A DNA stretch of 64,000 nucleotides from the NCBI GenBank assembly GCA_948823415.1, contig CAQKRU010000004.1, forward strand, positions 1 through 64,000. The letters run 5' to 3'. Position 1 is the stretch's first letter. Every line of letters starts with the position of its first letter. Position numbers and translations under genes: made by a program. The notes beneath the pieces are model-generated. The model did no database searches, had not been told where the DNA came from, and was given only the letters and a program-made list of their open reading frames with translations. Below are positions 8,833 through 18,303 of this stretch, one piece after another. The stretch comes from an uncultured Eubacteriales bacterium (GTDB taxonomy: Bacteria > Bacillota > Clostridia > Oscillospirales > Acutalibacteraceae).

Positions 8833-9699
8833 TCACGCGCGCCGCCAAATGGCGGTGGAACCACACGGCAAAACAATATCCTGCACGGTAACCGGCAGGC
8901 CGATTTCATCGGCAAAGACCGTCCCACCAAGAGCCTTTCTAAAAATAAGATTCAGCATGCATTGCATAACAGAGGGCGAAAGCCCCGTCGTGTAAGAGTT
9001 CAAGACAAAAAATTGAGCCTCTTCCGACAAAACCTCGCAGCATAAGTTTAAAAGAGAAAAAATTTGGTCCTCAAGCTTCCAAATTTCGCCGCCAGGACCG
9101 CGGCCATAAGAAGGTGGATCCATAACAATCCCATCATATCGGTTACCACGGCGAATCTCTTTTTGCACAAACTTCACACAATCATCCACAATCCAGCGCA
9201 CAGGTTTGTCCGCAAACCCCGAAGCACAAGCGTTTTCCCTCGCCCAACTGACCATCCCTTTAGAAGCATCCACGTGGCAAACATTCGCGCCAGCTGCAGC
9301 CGCCGCCAAAGTCGCAGCACCAGTGTATCCAAACAAGTTGAGCATCTTAAAGGGCTTTTTTTGCGCGCGAATATTGTCAGAAATAAAATCCCAGTTGGTG
9401 GCCTGCTCCGGAAAAATCCCGGTATGCTTAAAGCCCATCGTCTTTAAATTAAACTGCAAGCCCTTATAGCCGATATTCCAAACCGCCGGGACCTTTTTTA
9501 AGGCTTGCCAATGCCCTCCACCAGAGCGAGAACGATGATAAACAGCATGAGCACTGCGCCAAAGAGGATATTCCTTCGGGGTATCCCAGATAATTTGCGG
9601 GTCCGGCCGAATCAAAACAACATCGCCCCAGCGTTCAAGCCGCTCGCCAGCAGAGGTATCAATCAGCTCAAAATCAGTCCAACAACTAGAAATTCTCAA
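8833..9699 (-). CDS. Class I SAM-dependent methyltransferase (RlmI/RlmK-like)
   Basis: A 288-aa Rossmann-fold methyltransferase. SAM-binding motif I is NLFGYTGAATLAAAAAGA (about residues 119-136), followed by the acidic VDAS loop. The catalytic DPPSYGRG motif (about 197-204) is the kind found in N- and C5-methyltransferases of rRNA bases. The layout resembles the methyltransferase half of RlmI-like enzymes (COG1092) without a PUA domain. The start is TTG 9699, supported by AAAGGAG 7 nt upstream. It lies 12 nt after glmM. The substrate is probably rRNA, but this is inferred from the family only. Confidence 0.8.
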   Translation of the reverse strand: MRISSCWTDFELIDTSAGERLERWGDVVLIRPDPQIIWDTPKEYPLWRSAHAVYHRSRSGGGHWQALKKVPAVWNIGYKGLQFNLKTMGFKHTGIFPEQATNWDFISDNIRAQKKPFKMLNLFGYTGAATLAAAAAGANVCHVDASKGMVSWARENACASGFADKPVRWIVDDCVKFVQKEIRRGNRYDGIVMDPPSYGRGPGGEIWKLEDQIFSLLNLCCEVLSEEAQFFVLNSYTTGLSPSVMQCMLNLIFRKALGGTVFADEIGLPVTVQDIVLPCGSTAIWRRA

Positions 9700-9711
9700 A
9701 TTAAAACTCCT

Positions 9712-11085
9712 TTAAGAAAGCCGTTTTCGCACCAGATCGGCAACCTCGTTTGCCAAAACGGTGATCCTATCCAAATTTTCGCCCTCCAGCATAATGCGAA
9801 TCAAAGGCTCCGTGCCCGAAACACGGACAATGATCCGCCCCCGACCGCACGTGTCAGCATTTCCAGGCTCAAACTTCGCGCTAACGCGGTCTATAGCGTT
9901 CTTAATCTCTTCGTCAGTGTGAAACTTCAGCTTGCCCAAATTGTCCACCTTAACGTTTAGCATGACCTGAGGGAGCTTCTGCATGACGCCGGCGAGCTTC
10001 GAGAGCTTTTTGCCACTACGCTTTAATATGCTCAAAAGCTGAACCGCCGTCAGCTGCCCGTCACCCGTAGTAGAGTGATCAAGAAAAATAACATGCCCGG
10101 ACTGCTCGCCGCCAAAATTATAGCCATTCTTGAGCATCTCTTCCAGAACGTACCTGTCGCCAACGCGCGTGGCAACAAACTTCAACTGATTCCCGCCGCA
10201 AAAGTGGTTGAACCCAATGTTAGTCATGACCGTGCCCACCACGGTGCCCTTGGCAAGTTTGCGCTGCTCGTTCAAAGACATCGCGCAAATGGCCATAATG
10301 AAGTCCCCGTCAACAATGTTGCCAAGCTCGTCAACCGCCAGGCATCGGTCCGCGTCGCCATCAAAAGCAATCCCCGCGTCCAAGCCATTTTCCTTAACAA
10401 AGCGCGCCAAGCCCTCCATATGCATAGAGCCGCAATTTTTATTTATATTAGTCCCATTCGGCCGGCAGTTTTTAATGGTACACTCAACGCCAAGCCGAGT
10501 AAACAGCCGTTTCGCCGTCCGAAAAGCTGCACCGTTAGCGCAGTCAAAAGCCACTTTCAAGCCCGTCAAATCAGCGTCAATAGTCGAAGCAATATGCTCA
10601 ATGTAATCGTCAATCGCGCGGTCGGCGTTAGTCCGGGTGCCCAAATCAGCGTACTTAACTTCCGAAACGTCAATAGGTACGTCGTTAAGCACAATTCTTT
10701 CGATAACAGATTCAACCTTATCCGGCAGTTTGTAGCCGTTTTCGCCAAATATTTTAATCCCGTTAAATTCAAAAGAATTATGCGAAGCAGAGATCATAAT
10801 CCCAGCGTTTGCGCGGTATTTCTTAACCAAAAAAGCAACCGCCGGCGTAGGAATAACCCCCAAGCAAACAACGTCCACGCCAACAGAGCAAATCCCGGCA
10901 ACCAAAGCCCCCTCAAGAACATCGCACGAAAGCCGAGTATCCTTCCCAATTAGAATTTTTGCCTTGCCCGGCGTGTTCTTAACCAAAACGCTCGCCGCCG
11001 CTTTGCCGATTTTCATCGCAATCTCAGCAGTTAATTCAACGTTAGCAATGCCACGAACGCCGTCCGTTCCAAAAAGCTTACCCAT
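9712..11085 (-). CDS. glmM: Phosphoglucosamine mutase
   Basis: Converts glucosamine-6-phosphate to glucosamine-1-phosphate on the way to UDP-GlcNAc and peptidoglycan. The N-terminus GKLFGTDGVRG is diagnostic. The phosphorylated serine is in MISASHNSFEFNGIK (Ser101). The Mg2+ loop FDGDADRCLAVD, the sugar-binding GEQSGH loop and the C-terminal phosphate-binding RVSGTEPLIRIM are all present. The length of 457 aa is slightly above the usual 450. It lies 32 nt after ruvB in the same direction. The ATG at 11085 has GGGGAG upstream at a rather long spacing. Confidence 0.97.
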   Translation of the reverse strand: MGKLFGTDGVRGIANVELTAEIAMKIGKAAASVLVKNTPGKAKILIGKDTRLSCDVLEGALVAGICSVGVDVVCLGVIPTPAVAFLVKKYRANAGIMISASHNSFEFNGIKIFGENGYKLPDKVESVIERIVLNDVPIDVSEVKYADLGTRTNADRAIDDYIEHIASTIDADLTGLKVAFDCANGAAFRTAKRLFTRLGVECTIKNCRPNGTNINKNCGSMHMEGLARFVKENGLDAGIAFDGDADRCLAVDELGNIVDGDFIMAICAMSLNEQRKLAKGTVVGTVMTNIGFNHFCGGNQLKFVATRVGDRYVLEEMLKNGYNFGGEQSGHVIFLDHSTTGDGQLTAVQLLSILKRSGKKLSKLAGVMQKLPQVMLNVKVDNLGKLKFHTDEEIKNAIDRVSAKFEPGNADTCGRGRIIVRVSGTEPLIRIMLEGENLDRITVLANEVADLVRKRLS

Positions 11086-11117
11086 AAAAAGTCAAACTCT
11101 CCCCAAACTAGTAGTAA

Positions 11118-12128
11118 TTATTCAACAGGCTCAAGGCCCAAATGCAGATATGCCGCCCGATTGGCAACTCGTCCCCTCGGCGTACGGCTAATAAATCCGA
11201 TCTGCATCAAATAAGGTTCGTAAATATCCTCAATGGTAACGGATTCCTCACCAATAGCAGCAGCCAAAGTCTCGATCCCAACGGGCCCGCCGTTATAAAA
11301 CTCAATCATCGCCTTGAGCATCCTTCTGTCGTTAGCGTCAAGCCCCAGTTCATCAATCTCAAGCTTATCGAGCGCCACTCTAGCCGTGCTAAAGTCAATA
11401 TCCTCACGGTTTTGCACCAAGGCAAAGTCCCGAACTCTTCGTAAAAGCCGGTTCGCAATCCGGGGCGTCCCGCGCGAGCGAGATGCAATTTCAATAGCGC
11501 CGTCGTTGTCGATATTTATGCCAAGAATAGTAGCACTTCGCCGAATAATCTTAGCAAGCTCCTGCGAGGAGTACATCTCGAGCCGCAAAACCACGCCAAA
11601 TCTATCTCGCAAAGGAGCCGAAAGTTGCCCCGCGCGGGTGGTGGCGCCAACCAAAGTAAACCGAGGCAGCGACAAATGGTACGAAGTCGCCATCTGGCCC
11701 TTGCCCGTGATGATATCTATCGAGAAATCCTCCATAGCCGGGTACAAAATCTCCTCCACAGTGCGGGGCAGCCGATGAATCTCGTCAATAAATAAGACGT
11801 CACCCTCGTTCAAATTCGTGAGAATAGCGGCCAAATCGCCGGACTTCTCAATAGCCGGGCCAGAAGTAATTTTAAAATTCACGTTCATTTCATTAGCAAT
11901 AATCCCAGATAAAGTCGTCTTTCCAAGCCCAGGAGGCCCATACAAAAGCACGTGATCAAGCGGTTCTTTGCGGATTTTAGCGGCCTTAATAAAAACCGAC
12001 AAATTCTCCTTAACTTTATCTTGACCCACATATTCGGCCAAAGTCCGGGGGCGCAGAGGATTTTCCAGCTCGAAATCTTCGGGCGTTTCCTCCGGGTCCA
12101 AAATTCTGTTTTCAAAATCAAATTCCAA
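11118..12128 (-). CDS. ruvB: Holliday junction branch migration ATPase RuvB
   Basis: The hexameric AAA+ motor that drives Holliday junction branch migration with RuvA. Walker A is [10 protein letters not shown], Walker B is FIDEIHRL, and the arginine-finger region GATTRAG and the C-terminal winged helix (near [15 protein letters not shown]) are intact. The length of 336 aa is standard. The start is TTG 12128, with a G6 Shine-Dalgarno tract 9 nt before it. It begins 3 nt after the ruvA stop. The order ruvC-ruvA-ruvB is complete and led by one promoter upstream of ruvC. Confidence 0.97.
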   Translation of the reverse strand: MEFDFENRILDPEETPEDFELENPLRPRTLAEYVGQDKVKENLSVFIKAAKIRKEPLDHVLLYGPPGLGKTTLSGIIANEMNVNFKITSGPAIEKSGDLAAILTNLNEGDVLFIDEIHRLPRTVEEILYPAMEDFSIDIITGKGQMATSYHLSLPRFTLVGATTRAGQLSAPLRDRFGVVLRLEMYSSQELAKIIRRSATILGINIDNDGAIEIASRSRGTPRIANRLLRRVRDFALVQNREDIDFSTARVALDKLEIDELGLDANDRRMLKAMIEFYNGGPVGIETLAAAIGEESVTIEDIYEPYLMQIGFISRTPRGRVANRAAYLHLGLEPVE

Positions 12129-12131
12129 CGG

Positions 12132-12737
12132 TTATATCCCCCCAGCCATGGATTTTAGCGCGTTTTTGATCAACTCTTCAACCGAAAGTGCCTCGTCAAA
12201 TTTAGAAACAGCCTCCAAAGCCTCAACTCGAGAGTACCCCAAAACAGAAAGCGCATCAATAGCGGCAGCCGAGTTCCCAAAAACTGCCTGGCTAGCAGCC
12301 AAAGGCGGATTCTTTGAGCTTACCTGCGCCAAAGAGCTAGCAACTTTGTCCTTAAGCTCCAAAATGATCCTCTGAGCCAGTTTATTGCCAACACCAGGCG
12401 CCAAAGTCAAAAGCTTGCAGTCGCCAGAAGAAATGGCCGCAACAACCTGCGCAGCCGACAAAGTGGACAAAATAGCAATGCCAACCTTAGCCCCAACGCC
12501 AGAAACAGAAGTGAGCAACTTAAAGCAGTTTAGCTCATTAAGACTAAAAAAGCCAAAAAGCTCCATAGCGTCCTCGCGCACGTTTAAATGCGTGTATATA
12601 AAGACTTCTTCGCCAATAGCAGGCAGTTCATTTAAAGTATTCTGCGTAACATTGCACTTATAGCCAACGCCAGCGCATTCAATAGCCACGCTCAAGCCAT
12701 CAACAGCAATCAACTTTCCTCTAAGGCTGTAAAACAT
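12132..12737 (-). CDS. ruvA: Holliday junction branch migration protein RuvA
   Basis: A DNA-binding tetramer that holds the Holliday junction and loads RuvB. Domain I is an OB fold at residues 1-62 (MFYSLRGKLIAV, YKCNVTQNT). Domain II carries two helix-hairpin-helix motifs: LLTSVSGVGAKVGIAIL and LLTLAPGVGNKLAQRII. Domain III (about 155-201) is the RuvB-contact domain. The length of 201 aa is normal. The start overlaps the end of ruvC by 17 nt, which suggests coupled translation. Confidence 0.96.
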   Translation of the reverse strand: MFYSLRGKLIAVDGLSVAIECAGVGYKCNVTQNTLNELPAIGEEVFIYTHLNVREDAMELFGFFSLNELNCFKLLTSVSGVGAKVGIAILSTLSAAQVVAAISSGDCKLLTLAPGVGNKLAQRIILELKDKVASSLAQVSSKNPPLAASQAVFGNSAAAIDALSVLGYSRVEALEAVSKFDEALSVEELIKNALKSMAGGI

Positions 12738-13251
12738 TATATGTATAACTCCTTTTTAACATGCTAGCCCTCAAGCCGGTTCCGCAAGCCTGCGCGTGAC
12801 AAATCGCCACAGCCAAAGCGTCGGCAGTATCGTCAAGCTTAGGCATTTTTTCTAAACAAAGCAATCGCTTCGTCATCTTCATAACCTGGGCTTTTTTGGC
12901 CTTGCCATACCCCGTAACAACAGTTTTAATCTGCAAAGGGGTATACTCAAAAATGGGAACATTCAAATTCCGCGCGCTAAGCAAAATTACACCGCGTGCC
13001 TGAGCCACATCAATAGCGGTTTTGCGGTTATTCTGAAAATAAAGCCGCTCAATAGCAACAACATCGGGCCGAACCTTTAGCAAAAGTTCATTCATATCGC
13101 AAGATATTTTAAACAAGCGGTCACAAAAAGGTGCAGTACTTTCGGTTAAAATAGAACCATAGCACAAAGGCAAAAACTTATTATTAGGCACAGCAGAAAT
13201 AGCACCATACCCAACAATAGCGTAGCCAGGGTCAATCCCGAGTATTTTCAC
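12721..13251 (-). CDS. ruvC: Holliday junction resolvase RuvC
   Basis: An endonuclease of the RNase H fold that cuts Holliday junctions. The first catalytic aspartate is in MKILGIDPGYAIVGYG (Asp7), the glutamate is in VAIERLYFQNN, and the C-terminal pair is in KLDDTADALAVA. At 176 aa it has the usual length. The start is GTG 13251, with GGGAG 10 nt upstream. It is the first gene of the ruvCAB operon, 54 nt downstream of a good promoter. Confidence 0.96.
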   Translation of the reverse strand: MKILGIDPGYAIVGYGAISAVPNNKFLPLCYGSILTESTAPFCDRLFKISCDMNELLLKVRPDVVAIERLYFQNNRKTAIDVAQARGVILLSARNLNVPIFEYTPLQIKTVVTGYGKAKKAQVMKMTKRLLCLEKMPKLDDTADALAVAICHAQACGTGLRASMLKRSYTYNVLQP

Positions 13252-13304
13252 AATTATGTAACTCCCTTTTAAAAACTAAAAAAAGAATATAAAATTTGAA
13301 ATAA

Positions 13305-13333
13305 ATTATATCACAAAACCCCAACAAGAGCAA
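13305..13333 (-). promoter_or_regulatory. Promoter of ruvCAB
   Basis: A TTGCTC -35 (13328-13333) and perfect TATAAT -10 (13305-13310) with a 17-nt spacer. TGA before the -10 makes it an extended -10. It sits directly before ruvC, just past the end of the PAP2 gene. Confidence 0.65.
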
Positions 13334-13338
13334 CAAAT

Positions 13339-13857
13339 CTAAAACGGAATAAAAACATTAACAAGCAGACTGCAAAAGGAGCCCAAAACGGCTCCGACCA
13401 AAACGTCTGTAAGATAATGAACCCGCAAATAAACACGAGAAAATCCAATCAAAAAAGCCAAAACAAAAGCAGGAATAGATATAATGCCAAAGCAAGAAGC
13501 CAGCATGCAAGAGGCCGCAAAAGAAGAAGAAGTGTGCCCCGAAGGAAAAGAATAAGTGATGGGCTCCTTAATGAGCATTTCCTCCTGCAATAAAAACTTA
13601 GAAGGCCGGACTCTAGCCACAATATGCTTAATCAAAACTTCGCCCAAAAAGCCACTCAACAGTAAAGCCAAAATAATCTTAACGCCCACGTTGCGGTATC
13701 CGCGGTTAAACAAAAGAGGCACAGCAACAGCGAACCAAACCATTCCATTATTACCCAGTTTGGTCACAATTACCATAAATTTATTAAGATTATCTCTATG
13801 CAATTTTTTGACGTTCACAACGACCTTATCGTCCATATTTTTTAATTTACTTAACAT
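13339..13857 (-). CDS. PAP2-family membrane phosphatase
   Basis: This 172-aa membrane protein carries all three PAP2 phosphatase motifs: KHIVARVRP (K.{6}RP), FPSGHTS (PSGH) and SRVYLRVHYLTDV (SR.{5}H...D). Five to six hydrophobic spans surround them. Family members dephosphorylate undecaprenyl pyrophosphate, phosphatidylglycerol phosphate or related lipids on the outer membrane face. A role in undecaprenyl-PP recycling (BcrC-like) or as a PGP phosphatase is plausible, but the sequence does not decide. A GGTGAT site lies 9 nt before the ATG. Confidence 0.85.
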   Translation of the reverse strand: MLSKLKNMDDKVVVNVKKLHRDNLNKFMVIVTKLGNNGMVWFAVAVPLLFNRGYRNVGVKIILALLLSGFLGEVLIKHIVARVRPSKFLLQEEMLIKEPITYSFPSGHTSSSFAASCMLASCFGIISIPAFVLAFLIGFSRVYLRVHYLTDVLVGAVLGSFCSLLVNVFIPF

Positions 13858-13996
13858 TTTAAAAATATCACCAAAACCTTTTTTAAAATTATACTATAAA
13901 AAATCAAAAAATAACATTAACAACCAAAAAATAATTAAAATCAAGAAGTGTACACCCCAAAAATCATGCGTGTACACTTAAACTCATAGACTCAAA

Positions 13997-14908
13997 TTAT
14001 TTTTTTGTTTTTGATTTTGACTTTGACTTTGCGGCAGATTTTTTACCATCCTCGTTAGTAAGATATTCTTTGCAAGCGACGATCAGCTTTTCTTTCTCCT
14101 TAGTAACAGTCGGATATTTCGGGTTAATGTCGTTCAAAGTATTGACCAAAATCTCAGAGAAAAAGAATCTAGCAAACCATTTTTTGTCCGCCGGAACAAC
14201 ATACCAAGGCGCATACGGCGTGCTAGTTTTGTTTATAGCCGCTTCAAAGGCCTTCATATAATCGTCCCAATATTGCCGCTCCTTCACGTCAGAATCCGAC
14301 AATTTCCAGTTTTTGTTTTTCTCGTCAATTCTTTTAAGAAACCGACGTTTTTGTTCATCCCGAGATATATTAAGGAAGAATTTTAGCACACGAATGCCAT
14401 TTTGCCACAAATATTTTTCAAAATTCGCGATTTGCTCATAGCGTTCGTCAAAAATCTTCGGAGTTTTGCATCTGCTAGGTAAGTTCTGATTTTTATAAAG
14501 CTCATGCACCCGAGCAACCAAGACATCTTCATAATACGACCGGTTAAAAATCCCGATTTTGCCGCGTTCCGGAAGATTTTTAATGCATCTCCACAAGTAG
14601 TCATGAGCCAGCTCCTCGCTAGAAGGCGATTTAAAATTGCTAACCTGCACGCCCTGCGGGTTAAGACCAGACATAACGTGCTTTATGGCGCCGTCCTTAC
14701 CGCCCGCGTCCATAGCCTGCAAAATAACCAAGATAGCCTCACTGCCCTGCGCATAGAACCTATCCTGCATAATTCCAAGCTTCTTCAGGTTCAAAAGGCT
14801 AGACTCAAGCACCATTTCCCTGTCGGTAGTCAAATGCTTGGCCTTAGTATCGAATCCGTTAATTTTAAATTTTTTCGTCCCGTCAAATTTGTACTCATCC
14901 AGTTTCAT
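13997..14908 (-). CDS. ppk2: Polyphosphate kinase 2 family protein (class III-like)
   Basis: PPK2 enzymes transfer phosphate between polyphosphate and nucleoside mono- or diphosphates. Walker A is QAMDAGGKDGAIK (about residues 65-77), Walker B lies in FNRSYYEDVLVARVH, and the lid region LKFFLNISRDEQKRRFLKR is conserved. The HVMSGLNPQGVQVSNFKSPS stretch matches the single-domain class that can use AMP and ADP. It is 303 aa with a lysine/serine-rich C-terminal tail (SAAKSKSKSKTKK). It is monocistronic: its own promoter lies in the gap after holA. The class assignment is from similarity of motifs only. Confidence 0.88.
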   Translation of the reverse strand: MKLDEYKFDGTKKFKINGFDTKAKHLTTDREMVLESSLLNLKKLGIMQDRFYAQGSEAILVILQAMDAGGKDGAIKHVMSGLNPQGVQVSNFKSPSSEELAHDYLWRCIKNLPERGKIGIFNRSYYEDVLVARVHELYKNQNLPSRCKTPKIFDERYEQIANFEKYLWQNGIRVLKFFLNISRDEQKRRFLKRIDEKNKNWKLSDSDVKERQYWDDYMKAFEAAINKTSTPYAPWYVVPADKKWFARFFFSEILVNTLNDINPKYPTVTKEKEKLIVACKEYLTNEDGKKSAAKSKSKSKTKK

Positions 14909-14936
14909 AATTTTACCCCCTTCTTATAATACTGAT

Positions 14937-14965
14937 ATTTTACCACAATAATTTCAAGAAGTCAA
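14937..14965 (-). promoter_or_regulatory. Promoter of ppk2
   Basis: TTGACT (14960-14965), a 17-nt spacer and TAAAAT (14937-14942). Transcription should start about 20 nt before the ppk2 ATG. Confidence 0.7.
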
Positions 14966-14983
14966 GATAAATTTAATACAAAT

Positions 14984-16024
14984 TTAACAAATAATAAGTT
15001 TGACAATAAGCTCTTCTAGCAAAATTTTAGGGTCCATGCGAGAACTTTTGAGCATGACGTCGGTTTTTGTCAGCAAGTCGATGCAAACCCGTAAAGATTT
15101 CTTCAAATTCGCGTTATATCTTAGCTGCGCCTGCGCATTCTCGAGCCGGAACATTTTTCGTTTGTAGTCAAAAATTTCAGCAACATCCGGAAGGCTTCTT
15201 CCGCTTTGCAAGGCCGCATTCACGCGGTACATATCGATATAATTCGAAGCCATGACGGCCAAAATGGCGATAGGTTCCTCTTTTTTAAAGAGCAGAATGT
15301 CCAAAATCTCAAGGGCGCGGTCACAATTCTTCGCCATGATGGCTTTAGTCAGCTCAAAAACGTTTGCCTCAAAGTTGCAAACCACGATTTCATCGATGAT
15401 CTGAGAAGTGATTTCAGCTCCGTTCGCATAGGCACAGAGCTTTTCAATCTCGTTTTTAAGGACCAGCAAGTTATTTCCGCATTTGTCGATAATAAGTTGC
15501 GCGTTTTTCTCAGAAAGCTTGCAAGATAATTTTTCTGCCCATTTTATGATTTGTCGTTGTAATTTAGGCTTGCTAAGCGCCTGCAGATTCAAAACTTCGC
15601 CATGTTTTTCAAAAAATTTAACAAAAGAAGAAAACCTAGAAGACCGCTTCAAATCTACATTTAAGTTAGGAAAACTTATTATCAAAACGGTGGTTTCGGG
15701 GATATCGGCGATAATCTCCTTTAGCTTTTTGACTGTATCCAAAGGCTCCTTCTCAAGATTCAAGTCAAATATCCCCACGCACTTAAAAGGAGACATCAAT
15801 GGCAGAGCCTCAACCGCGCTGTTCAGGGCGTCTATGTCAAGATCCGGAGACGAAAAATTCTGTAGGTTAAAAGAATTGTTGCACCTGCCCGGCAAAATTT
15901 TATCCGTAAGCAGCCGCGTGTAGTGGGCTACAAGATATTTTTCTTTCCCGTAAATAAAATATGCGTTTTTAAAGTTGCTTGACTTAACCTGCGCGGCAAA
16001 GTCGGGCTCCGTTATAATCGGCAA
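14984..16024 (-). CDS. holA: DNA polymerase III subunit delta
   Basis: The clamp-loader subunit that opens the beta clamp. The N-terminal ITEPDFAAQVKSSNFKNAYFIYGKEKYL and the middle LKNEIEKLCAYA and FELTKAIMAKNCDRALEIL stretches match HolA/YqeN. No Walker A is present, as expected for delta. The length of 346 aa is typical. The start is TTG 16024, one base beyond the comEC stop, with AGAGGATGG upstream. comEC followed by holA is a common clostridial pair. Confidence 0.9.
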   Translation of the reverse strand: MPIITEPDFAAQVKSSNFKNAYFIYGKEKYLVAHYTRLLTDKILPGRCNNSFNLQNFSSPDLDIDALNSAVEALPLMSPFKCVGIFDLNLEKEPLDTVKKLKEIIADIPETTVLIISFPNLNVDLKRSSRFSSFVKFFEKHGEVLNLQALSKPKLQRQIIKWAEKLSCKLSEKNAQLIIDKCGNNLLVLKNEIEKLCAYANGAEITSQIIDEIVVCNFEANVFELTKAIMAKNCDRALEILDILLFKKEEPIAILAVMASNYIDMYRVNAALQSGRSLPDVAEIFDYKRKMFRLENAQAQLRYNANLKKSLRVCIDLLTKTDVMLKSSRMDPKILLEELIVKLIIC

Positions 16025-16025
16025 A

Positions 16026-18269
16026 TTATACCATCCTCTTTATGGAAATATTTTTCGAATGCGTAAAATCAAAAACAATATCGCCGTCGCCAGCGGTAGC
16101 AAGGGGCAAACGGCGGTCTTTGGCCAAATTGTTTGCAAAAACAGAAGCGGCATTTGCATTAGCGCAAATAACCCCGTACGAACTCGCAACAAGGCTAGAG
16201 TTCTCGAGGTTCCCGCTATATGCCAAAATGTCGCAGAATTTATATTTATCGCCCAGAAGCTTAGCATCGCCGCCAGACGGGAGAATCAGCAGATTCACGT
16301 CATTAACCGACAAGTAAATATAGCCGTGGTCGTCGATGTTCATAACCGTGATTTTCACGTTATCCCAAAGATCAATTTTGGCGGTATCATTGAAAGGGAC
16401 GGTGTTCATGCTTTCAAAAACGGTATGCTCCAGCTTATCGTTGAGAACATCGCCGTCATTTTGCATCAAAACGTAGTAGGGACGGAACTTCTTTATCAGG
16501 TCATTCGCGTAGCTTGCCGTAGCGTCTTGAAGGTCGCTTAGCAGTATATAATCGAGGCTCTTAACATTCAGGTTGGTCAAGTAATTTTGCACCCTAGAAG
16601 AGTGGACAGAATCGCCGCCACAAGCCAAAACCGCAGCGCGACCGTTTTTTGAGATAACCGCAGAACACCCAGCGCCGGTGTCCAAAAAGGCCAGATGCGT
16701 CACGTTTCGGTCGAAAATCTGGTAAGAAAAAATTCCAACAAACAGGATTATGACCGACAAAATGGCAGACAGCTTTAAAAGCCGGTATTCCTTGTGTAAT
16801 AGCAAAGCCAGCGCGAACAAAACGCAGCAGGAAGCGAACCAAAACAGGATCATGGGTTGGCGGGTTGCAACGGACGCAAACGGGATTTTTGCGAGTAAAT
16901 CGGCACAAAAAGTGATGTAATTTATCAAAACTCCCGAAAAAAGTGCCAAAGGCTTGACGACGAACTCAAGGAATGGCACAAAATATAGTATGGCAGCGAA
17001 CAGCGTGAAGATCATCATCAGCATGGTAGGCATGACGATCAAAATGTTCGAGAAAACGCTGATAAGCGAGATTTTGCCAAAGCTCAGCATGGTTATGGGC
17101 AACGTAGCGATGGTTGCGCACAGCGTGACGGAGATCATCCCCGCGACGCTATCCGTAACTTTTGAACTGCAATTTACCCGCGCAAACAGAGCCTTGATTT
17201 TTTCTTCAAAAAATCCCTCAAACAGGATGATTCCCAGCGTTGCAAAGACAGAGAGCAACAGGCCAGTATCTCCGGCGGCAAATGGGTTAACGACCGAAAG
17301 CAAAAGAGTTGCAAACCCCAGCGAGTTGAGGGAATCGGACTTTGCGTAGAAGAATTTGCCAAGATAAAACATGATGAGCATGATGCCCGCGCGCGAGACC
17401 GACGCTGAGAAGCCCGTGATGGCCATAAACGCAAGTAGGGCCAGGCAAGTGAGCAAATATACAAAGCGTTTAGAGAGCCGGGTGGCGCTCAAAAGCATAA
17501 AGACGACGGCCGAGATGACTGACGTGTGCAAGCCAGAAACCGCCAAAATGTGCGACACACCGATCTCCTTAAAGTCAGACTTTATGTCGTCTTCCATAAA
17601 ATATTTGTCGCCAAGCAAGACTCCAACTGCAACAGACGCGTGCTCTTTGGGCAAAATTGTCCGCACAGCCTCAATGAGAGCCTGCTTAACCTTCAAAAAG
17701 TAGTAATATAGCGGTTTGTTTGGGTCCTCCTCCAGCTGACACCCCTCGTACTCGTAAAGATACGACGAAATATGTATCCCCTTGGCCGCGTAATAGGACT
17801 TGGAAGAGAATCCGCCGCTATCCGTGGGCAAAAACATATGCACCTTGCCAGAAACTCTGTCGTACAAATCCACATCCAACGGCGTAGACACTGACATCCG
17901 CAACTTTATTTTTTGAGGAGCGCCGTCATAGTCGACTTTATCCGCCTCCAAAACGTAATAATACCGATTATAAGCGCTATATGGGATCTCGCAAATTCGG
18001 CCAGAGACGTAGACATCCTGTCCGTCCAGCTGCTCAATGGGCACAACCTTGGCGTAAGTAAAGGCGCTGTACATGCCAAAGGCCAAAGTAACCGTGAAAA
18101 GGGCGATTGGCAAAACTTTTGCCCGCCGAATCGGCGCAATAGCTAAAGAAACCAAAAATAAGACGAAAAAAACAATCGCCATGATTTTGGCAAACTCGGC
18201 GTCAAAATAGGTGGCCGCAACGAGTGCCGCCAAATACGCAAACCCGACGGTCGCCATTGGTCTCTTCAT
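16026..18269 (-). CDS. comEC: ComEC/Rec2-family DNA internalisation protein with degenerate C-terminal domain
   Basis: The membrane channel for DNA uptake in natural competence. The N-terminus has membrane helices and a DUF4131/OB-like region. The central competence domain carries the diagnostic HILAVSGLHTSVIS motif, followed by many membrane spans. The C-terminal third aligns by position with the metallo-beta-lactamase-like domain (LAFLDTGAGCSAVIS, LDYILLSDLQDATASYA), but the usual H.D.DH metal motif is absent. The length of about 747 aa is normal. I chose ATG 18269 because AAAGGAG lies 9 nt upstream; GTG 18293 precedes that site. It is followed directly by holA. Confidence 0.9.
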   Translation of the reverse strand: MKRPMATVGFAYLAALVAATYFDAEFAKIMAIVFFVLFLVSLAIAPIRRAKVLPIALFTVTLAFGMYSAFTYAKVVPIEQLDGQDVYVSGRICEIPYSAYNRYYYVLEADKVDYDGAPQKIKLRMSVSTPLDVDLYDRVSGKVHMFLPTDSGGFSSKSYYAAKGIHISSYLYEYEGCQLEEDPNKPLYYYFLKVKQALIEAVRTILPKEHASVAVGVLLGDKYFMEDDIKSDFKEIGVSHILAVSGLHTSVISAVVFMLLSATRLSKRFVYLLTCLALLAFMAITGFSASVSRAGIMLIMFYLGKFFYAKSDSLNSLGFATLLLSVVNPFAAGDTGLLLSVFATLGIILFEGFFEEKIKALFARVNCSSKVTDSVAGMISVTLCATIATLPITMLSFGKISLISVFSNILIVMPTMLMMIFTLFAAILYFVPFLEFVVKPLALFSGVLINYITFCADLLAKIPFASVATRQPMILFWFASCCVLFALALLLHKEYRLLKLSAILSVIILFVGIFSYQIFDRNVTHLAFLDTGAGCSAVISKNGRAAVLACGGDSVHSSRVQNYLTNLNVKSLDYILLSDLQDATASYANDLIKKFRPYYVLMQNDGDVLNDKLEHTVFESMNTVPFNDTAKIDLWDNVKITVMNIDDHGYIYLSVNDVNLLILPSGGDAKLLGDKYKFCDILAYSGNLENSSLVASSYGVICANANAASVFANNLAKDRRLPLATAGDGDIVFDFTHSKNISIKRMV

Positions 18270-18303
18270 GAAAGCAGCTCCTTTCGCGGTCACATCGGGG
18301 TTT

